Positions 14,196 to 18,728 of a stretch of 18,728 nt of DNA are shown piece after piece (position 1 is the stretch's first letter; every line of letters starts with the position of its first letter). The translations under genes and the position numbers were made by a program. Source of the DNA: Treponema sp. (GTDB taxonomy: Bacteria; Spirochaetota; Spirochaetia; Treponematales; Breznakiellaceae); NCBI GenBank assembly GCA_031283905.1, contig JAITAW010000068.1, positions 1 to 18,728 on the forward strand, given 5' to 3'. The notes beneath the pieces are model-generated. The model saw only the letters and a program-made list of their open reading frames with translations, searched no databases and was not told the DNA's origin.

Positions 14196-15812
14196 ATGCC
14201 GCATATTGTTTTTTTACATGAAAAAAAATCCGTACAGGTTAACGAAAAGGTTACCATACTTGAGGCCGCCCGGCAGGCCAACGTTGTCATTGAGTCTCCC
14301 TGTAACGCGTCAGGCGTTTGCGGCAAATGCAAAGTTAAAACCAGCAGCGGTTATGTCCTTGCCTGCCAGTCAATCGTAAACGGTGATATAGAAGTAGAGA
14401 CAAAAGATTACACAAAAGAAAATAACTCAATGAAAATACTTGTCCGGGGAAAAAGTTTTCAATATGATCATAAACCGTATATATTAAAAAAAGTACAAAC
14501 AGAAAACGAAACAGTCCGAACAGAAGTGTATGGCGGGGAAAATTTACTTGGCGTTGAAAACGGAGACACCGCCGGGGATATATATGCCATTGCCCTTGAT
14601 ATTGGAACCACAACGCTGGCTGCCGCCCTTGTTGATATACAAAGCGGTGAGCAGCTGGACACGGCTGCCGAATTAAACCCCCAGACGGTCTATGCACAGG
14701 ATATTCTTTCCCGCATACATTTCGCATCAAACGACGAAGGCCTGCGGACTCTTTTTGCCGTCTTTATTGACTGCCTTAACAAAATGATAAACACTATGGT
14801 GTCACGGGCAAAAATCGAAAGGACGCATATTTATGAAATAGCGTTCAGCGGCAATACGGCCATGCTCCACCTGGCGACAAAGACAAATCCCCGTTTGCTG
14901 GGACAGTATCCGTATACGTCTGAAATTTCAGGGGGCACATGTATAAGCGCAGGTACGCTGGGTATTGCCGTGTCGCCTTTCGGGTTGGTCTATCTGCCGC
15001 CGATTATTTCCGCCTACATCGGAGCGGATATTAGCTCCGGTATCCTGGCGTCCCGGCTGGACAAGGCTGAAGGAACGGTTCTTTTTATCGACATCGGTAC
15101 CAACGGTGAAATAGCGCTTGCCGCCGGGGGAAAAATCGCCGCTTCCTCGACCGCTGCCGGTCCCGCCTTTGAAGGGATGAACATCAGCTGCGGAATGAGG
15201 GCCAGCCGGGGAGCGCTTGAGTCCTTTTCAATACACGACGGGAAGGTTTCGTTTACCGTTATAGGCGGAGGAGATGCCGTAGGGATATGCGGGAGCGGGC
15301 TTCTTGACATGGCCGGTGAATTACTTGCCGCAGGAGTCATTGCGCCTAACGGGCGTTTTGTTCAGCCGGAAAACGGCTCCTACGGCGAAGAACTAAAAAG
15401 CCGCATGAGGGACAAAGACGGGAAAAAAGCCTTTTTTGTTACCCAGGATGTTTTTCTTGCCCAAAAGGATATTCGGCAGATACAGCTTGCAAAAAGCGCG
15501 ATACGGACGGGCATAGAACTGCTCCTTGCCCATTTTAATTTGTCCGCACGGGATATTACGGCGGTGGAAATAGCGGGTTCTTTTGGGTATCACCTCAGGG
15601 AACAAAGCCTGCTTGCCATTGGATTGCTGCCAAAAGAATTTGCCGGCAAAGTATATTTTTCCGGCAATACCTCTTTGTCGGGGGCCGAAGCCTTTTTACT
15701 CAACAGGGATTTTATGGATAAAATGCAAAACCTGGTAAAGCGGATTGATACCGTTGAGCTTGCGAAGCATGAAAATTTTGACCGTATATTTGTTAAATAT
15801 ATGGCATTTTAG
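14196..15812 (+). CDS. Reductive activator of corrinoid proteins (2Fe-2S ferredoxin + DUF4445/RACE)
   Basis: This 538-residue protein restores oxidised corrinoid Co(II) to the methyl-accepting Co(I) state, using a 2Fe-2S cluster and ATP. The N-terminal ferredoxin domain (about 1-70) has C36, C42, C45 and C57 in the plant-type C-x5-C-x2-C…C pattern. A linker follows, then the ASKHA-fold RACo domain from about 130: ALDIGTTTLAAALVD, AFSGNTAMLHLA, FIDIGTNGEIALAAGG, TAAGPAFEGMNISCGMRA and VGICGSGLLDMAGELL. These are the standard blocks of bacterial RACE/RACo proteins; archaeal RamA instead carries two 4Fe-4S clusters at its C-terminus. The ribosome site is weak. It matches functionally the corrinoid protein two genes upstream. 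A related C-terminal fragment lies at the right edge. Confidence 0.93.
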   Translation: MPHIVFLHEKKSVQVNEKVTILEAARQANVVIESPCNASGVCGKCKVKTSSGYVLACQSIVNGDIEVETKDYTKENNSMKILVRGKSFQYDHKPYILKKVQTENETVRTEVYGGENLLGVENGDTAGDIYAIALDIGTTTLAAALVDIQSGEQLDTAAELNPQTVYAQDILSRIHFASNDEGLRTLFAVFIDCLNKMINTMVSRAKIERTHIYEIAFSGNTAMLHLATKTNPRLLGQYPYTSEISGGTCISAGTLGIAVSPFGLVYLPPIISAYIGADISSGILASRLDKAEGTVLFIDIGTNGEIALAAGGKIAASSTAAGPAFEGMNISCGMRASRGALESFSIHDGKVSFTVIGGGDAVGICGSGLLDMAGELLAAGVIAPNGRFVQPENGSYGEELKSRMRDKDGKKAFFVTQDVFLAQKDIRQIQLAKSAIRTGIELLLAHFNLSARDITAVEIAGSFGYHLREQSLLAIGLLPKEFAGKVYFSGNTSLSGAEAFLLNRDFMDKMQNLVKRIDTVELAKHENFDRIFVKYMAF

Positions 15813-15821
15813 GGCAGTTTC

Positions 15822-16640
15822 ATGAATTTTAACGCGTATTGTTTGGGACATCTAAGCGGAAAACCCGAAGGAGAATCTTTAACCGCCGCATGGTCACGGC
15901 TGGACATTGCGGCGTTCCCCGATAATTTTATCACGGAAGCGGCGGCGTTCGGCGCGGAAGCAGGAACCACAAAAAACGGTTTTCCTGTTACCGGGTATGT
16001 CTGGACGGATCCGTCGATGCTTGCGCCGCTTCCACTGCTGGATGAAACACCGCCGGTTAAGGCGGTTCTTGAAGCAATAGAAAAGACACCACCGCACAAA
16101 ACGGTACTGCTGAAAGTGAACTGCCCGTATTCCATTCTTTCTTCCCTCGTTGAACCTTCGTTGTTTTATCGCTGGCTTCGGAAAAATAAAAAGGAAATAC
16201 ACGCCGCGCTTGATACCATTACACGGGGACTCGTCTCCTATATGGTAAAAGCCTTACACAAGGGGGTAAAAATACTGTCCCTTGCCGATCCCTACGCAAA
16301 TATAAAGATACTGGGAAAAGAGCGCTATGCCGAGTTTGCCGCTTCTTATCTTGTTTCCCTGCTTGCGGCAATCGTTAACCGGAATGAGCTGTTAAGCGGC
16401 ATTATTCACCTGTGCCCCTATAATTCCATCGCGCTTGAAGAATTAAACCTCCTCACCGCAGACAACCTGCGTGTCGAATGTACCACTGAAACGTATATTG
16501 AGCTGATTGACCGTTATGGTAAAAACAACCGGACAGGGCGCATAACGCTTGCCGGACATCAGTGTATTTATGCTAAAAATATCGGTAAAATCATCACCCT
16601 GACCATAAAACCCGCGGGGAGGCAGCCGTATGAATTTTAA
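15822..16640 (+). CDS. Short divergent UroD-fold methyltransferase-like protein
   Basis: This 272-residue protein is about 70-80 residues shorter than the two MtaA-like proteins of this operon, yet similar in its C-terminal half: LADPYANIKILGKERYAEFA (154-173) aligns with their DPTA…FAEFA segment. A zinc-type triad can still be drawn: H196 and C198 (IIHLCPYN) and C248 (LAGHQCIYAKN), with the last cysteine 50 residues after C198 instead of 74-80. The N-terminal half is divergent. It may be an active small methyltransferase, a partner subunit or a protein for a different substrate; none is established. Its ribosome site is weak and its 3' end overlaps the NifB-family gene by 11 bases. Confidence 0.75.
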   Translation: MNFNAYCLGHLSGKPEGESLTAAWSRLDIAAFPDNFITEAAAFGAEAGTTKNGFPVTGYVWTDPSMLAPLPLLDETPPVKAVLEAIEKTPPHKTVLLKVNCPYSILSSLVEPSLFYRWLRKNKKEIHAALDTITRGLVSYMVKALHKGVKILSLADPYANIKILGKERYAEFAASYLVSLLAAIVNRNELLSGIIHLCPYNSIALEELNLLTADNLRVECTTETYIELIDRYGKNNRTGRITLAGHQCIYAKNIGKIITLTIKPAGRQPYEF

Positions 16641-17913
16641 CCGGCAAAAGACAAAACATCCCTGTTTTGCCGAACATTCATGCGGCAAAGGTTATGGAAG
16701 AATTCATCTACCCGTCGCCCCCGAATGTAATATGCGGTGTAATTATTGCAGACGGTCTTTTGACTGTGTTAACGAAAGCCGTCCTGGTGTTACCTCAAGG
16801 GTGATAAGTCCGGCAGAAGCGCTTCTGCGCTATAAAACAATCAAACAAAAGATGCCTGATATAAGCGTTGTGGGCATCGCCGGTCCCGGAGATGCCCTGG
16901 CGAATATTGAACAAACAATTGAAACCCTGCGTCTTATTCGCGGGGAGGATACGAAAGTTTTGTTTTGTGTTTCGACAAACGGGCTTTTGCTTCCCCGTTA
17001 TGCTGATGATTTAAAGAACGCCGGAGTGTCGCATATAACCGTTACGGTAAATGCCGTTGATATGGAAACCGCAAAAAGAATTTACCGGCATATTGATTAT
17101 AACGGAAAGCGGTATGTCCGCGAAGAAGCGGCGGAAATACTTTTGCGTAACCAGATTGAGGGCATACAAAGGGTTACTGAACTTGGCCTTGTATGCAAGG
17201 TAAATATCGTCTTGATCAAGGGTTTAAACGACAGGCACATACCGCTCCTGGTCCAAAAGGTAAAAGACGCCGGGGCTTCACTAACCAATATCATGCAGTT
17301 AATCCCGGTTAAGCACACCCTGTTTGAAACAGTACCCATGGTAAGCCGTGAAGAACTTGACGCAATCCGCAAAAACTGTGAAGCAATACTCCCCCAGATG
17401 TATCATTGCCGCCAGTGCCGATCCGATGCCGCCGGAACACTGGACAATGATGTATCGTATTTGTTTGCGGAAAAAACACCACTTTCCACCGGAGACAATG
17501 CGCCTGTTTCCGGGGAAGGTTTTAGGGAAGACTCCGCGGCGGCTGATTCTTTTGCACCTTTGCAAAACAAAAAAACAATTTTTGCGGTGGCGTCAAAAAG
17601 CGGCGTTCTGGTTGATGAACACTTTGGACATGTTTCCGGTTTTTCTGTTTATGAGTATAAAAACGGTGAAGTCCGGTTTATGGAAAAACGCGCCATTCCC
17701 CCATACTGCCGCTCCCCCGCGGGTGGCTGTGGATCGCATACCAATAAAATTGAAACGATTATCAGTACCATAGAGGACTGTTCCGCGGTCCTTGTCATGC
17801 GCATTGGTGAAGTTCCCCGTATGGAGCTTTCTAAAAAAGGCATAAAAGTTTTTCTTGCCTGTGGCTATATAGAAAACGCCGTACGGGAAGCGGCAGGGCT
17901 GCCGGACAAGTAA
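16630..17913 (+). CDS. nifB: NifB-family radical SAM FeS-cluster maturase with C-terminal NifX-like domain
   Basis: This 427-residue protein makes the 8Fe-9S-C precursor (NifB-co) of nitrogenase-type cofactors from 4Fe-4S clusters and SAM. HPCF (C12), HLPVAPECNMRCNYC with the radical SAM cysteines C33, C37 and C40, DCVNESRPGV (C46), GIAGPGDALAN, STNGLLLP, LNDRHI and the late HCRQCRSDAAG motif are all NifB hallmarks. After a variable linker, about residues 315-420 (FAVASKSGVLVDEHFGHVSG…) form a NifX/NafY-like domain that binds the nascent cofactor in many bacterial NifBs. The ATG at 16630 has GGGAGG about seven bases upstream and overlaps the previous gene. As no NifE/N genes are present, the cofactor may pass straight to the NifD/K-like pair, as described for other minimal systems. 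It ends the operon. Confidence 0.93.
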   Translation: MNFNRQKTKHPCFAEHSCGKGYGRIHLPVAPECNMRCNYCRRSFDCVNESRPGVTSRVISPAEALLRYKTIKQKMPDISVVGIAGPGDALANIEQTIETLRLIRGEDTKVLFCVSTNGLLLPRYADDLKNAGVSHITVTVNAVDMETAKRIYRHIDYNGKRYVREEAAEILLRNQIEGIQRVTELGLVCKVNIVLIKGLNDRHIPLLVQKVKDAGASLTNIMQLIPVKHTLFETVPMVSREELDAIRKNCEAILPQMYHCRQCRSDAAGTLDNDVSYLFAEKTPLSTGDNAPVSGEGFREDSAAADSFAPLQNKKTIFAVASKSGVLVDEHFGHVSGFSVYEYKNGEVRFMEKRAIPPYCRSPAGGCGSHTNKIETIISTIEDCSAVLVMRIGEVPRMELSKKGIKVFLACGYIENAVREAAGLPDK

Positions 17914-17948
17914 TTATTCCTTAACCAGGCGGTGCGCCGTATCTTGTC

Positions 17949-18728
17949 TCAAAAGAGCATATTTTCCGCAAAGGCTTCCATAAAACCGGAATCCGAAGCA
18001 AGTTCCATGGTTTCGCATTTTGCCGTAATCCGCCGGCATGTTTCGGCGAATCCGCCGCGCGTAAGGCTCAGGACGGCCCCGCGCAGGCTTAAATTTCCGC
18101 AGACGGCGGTTTTGCCGCGGAATTCTTCCGGAAGGATGCCGGTAGCTATGGCGTTCTCCAAATCGATAAAAAAGCCCAGGCCCCCCGCAATGTAAACGGC
18201 GTCAAGCTCCGCGGGGGTACGTCCCGCGGCGGCGCAGAGCAGCTGTATCCCCGAACGGATGGCGCTTTTCGCAAGCTGGTACTGGCGCACGTCCCGCCCG
18301 GAAAGGCTGATGTTTCCGGAAGCGGAAACCCAGAGAGGCCATCCGCCGGCAAACTCATCCACCAGGGCGCCCGTTTCGTCAATGGCGCCTGTTTTCAGCA
18401 TTGCGGCCACCGCGTCGATAAGGCCGCATCCGCAGATGCCCCGGGGCGGCGCATTGTCGATGGTGGTAAAGAACAGATCCGTCCCGGCCCCGGACTTCCA
18501 GACACCCGGGGCCGCGGCGTCCGTGCCCGAAACACCCGGGGTTGCGGCGTCCGTGCCCGAAACACCCGGGACCGGGCGCGGACCGGCGGTAATTTTGTTG
18601 ACAGCCCCGGAAAGGGCTCCCATGCCGCGGGAAATTTCCGCGCCCTCGAAGGCCGGGCCCGCGGCCGTGGAACAGCAGAGTACGCGGCCGCCCGACCACA
18701 GGGCCATTTCCCCGTTGGTGCCGATGTC
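17949..18728 (-). CDS. Second RACE-type corrinoid activator, C-terminal part (runs off the right edge)
   Basis: The reverse strand is open from the window edge to TGA at 17949-17951, giving 259 codons. It begins inside the conserved DIGTNGEMAL block and continues with CSTAAGPAFEGAEISRGMGA, GICGCGLIDA, VRQYQLAKSAIRSGIQLL and AVYIAGGLGFF, aligned end to end with the RACE protein at 14196. Between the GA-(L/V) segment and GICG it carries about 32 extra residues with a PGVSGTDAA decapeptide repeat. Any N-terminal ferredoxin domain lies outside the window. The gene converges on the operon with 35 bases between stops. It probably serves another corrinoid methyltransferase set beyond the right edge; that is inference. 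Confidence 0.9.
   Translation of the reverse strand, partial: DIGTNGEMALWSGGRVLCCSTAAGPAFEGAEISRGMGALSGAVNKITAGPRPVPGVSGTDAATPGVSGTDAAAPGVWKSGAGTDLFFTTIDNAPPRGICGCGLIDAVAAMLKTGAIDETGALVDEFAGGWPLWVSASGNISLSGRDVRQYQLAKSAIRSGIQLLCAAAGRTPAELDAVYIAGGLGFFIDLENAIATGILPEEFRGKTAVCGNLSLRGAVLSLTRGGFAETCRRITAKCETMELASDSGFMEAFAENMLF
18511..18570 (-). repeat. 30-bp tandem repeat (two near-identical units) inside the second RACE gene
   Basis: Positions 18511-18540 and 18541-18570 differ at only two bases near their starts, and a partial copy of the unit's end (ACACCCGGG) precedes them at 18502-18510. In frame the unit encodes ten residues (PGVSGTDAA plus T or A). It sits in a loop between conserved RACE blocks, so length change there could be tolerated. 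Confidence 0.85.

Noticed and set aside
17928..17938. Small hairpin between the convergent stops as a terminator
   Set aside because: Only a 4-bp stem (GGCG/CGCC) with no U-tract. It is too weak to call.
18502..18570. CRISPR-like or intergenic repeat
   Set aside because: The units are directly adjacent without spacers and keep the reading frame of the RACE gene, so this is an in-frame tandem repeat in a protein loop.

Overview
The window looks like part of a bacterial chromosome, most likely from a spirochaete (a Treponema-type gut acetogen or diazotroph). That placement is inference. It rests on lax spirochaete-style lipoprotein signals (…FTSC, …LFSC), roughly 50% GC coding DNA with AT-rich promoters, and a corrinoid-methyl metabolism gene set. 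No rRNA or tRNA gene was seen.

Layout. (1) At the left edge, on the minus strand, is the N-terminal part of a regulator with a PocR-type sensory domain, followed by about 620 bp without an intact gene. That stretch holds a degraded minus-strand coding remnant, a perfect 14-bp hairpin and a promoter. (2) 1056-6479, plus strand, is a six-gene ABC importer operon: permease, NMT1/SsuA-type lipoprotein binding protein, SsuB/TauB-type ATPase, OpuAC-type lipoprotein binding protein, then two more permeases. (3) After a second AT-rich promoter, 6712-17913 is a tightly packed ten-gene operon: cysK, a NifH-like reductase, a UroD-fold methyltransferase, NifD-like, NifK-like, a MtbC/MtaC-type corrinoid protein, a second UroD-fold methyltransferase, a 2Fe-2S/RACE corrinoid activator, a short divergent UroD-fold protein, and a NifB-family radical SAM protein with a NifX-like C-terminal domain. 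(4) At the right edge, on the minus strand and convergent, is the C-terminal part of a second RACE-type activator carrying a 30-bp tandem repeat.

How the genes may work together. The second operon joins two machineries usually seen apart: a nitrogenase-like ATP-driven reductase (H, D, K and the cofactor-builder B, without E, N or Mo-nitrogenase accessory genes) and a full corrinoid methyl-transfer set (two canonical Zn-type UroD methyltransferases plus one short form, a corrinoid carrier and a reductive activator). CysK at the head suggests that sulfide or a thiol is a product to be assimilated. The importer pairs a sulfonate/NMT1-type binding protein with a quaternary-amine/sulfonium-type one. 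Both operons carry the same direct-repeat element (ATAGGA-N4-TAGGAAT) at their promoters, which argues that they are one regulon. My working hypothesis is a reductive demethylation or C-S cleavage pathway for an imported methylated sulfur or onium compound, related in logic to the methylthio-alkane reductase (Mar) nitrogenase-like systems but wired to corrinoid methyl transfer. The substrate is not determined by the sequence.
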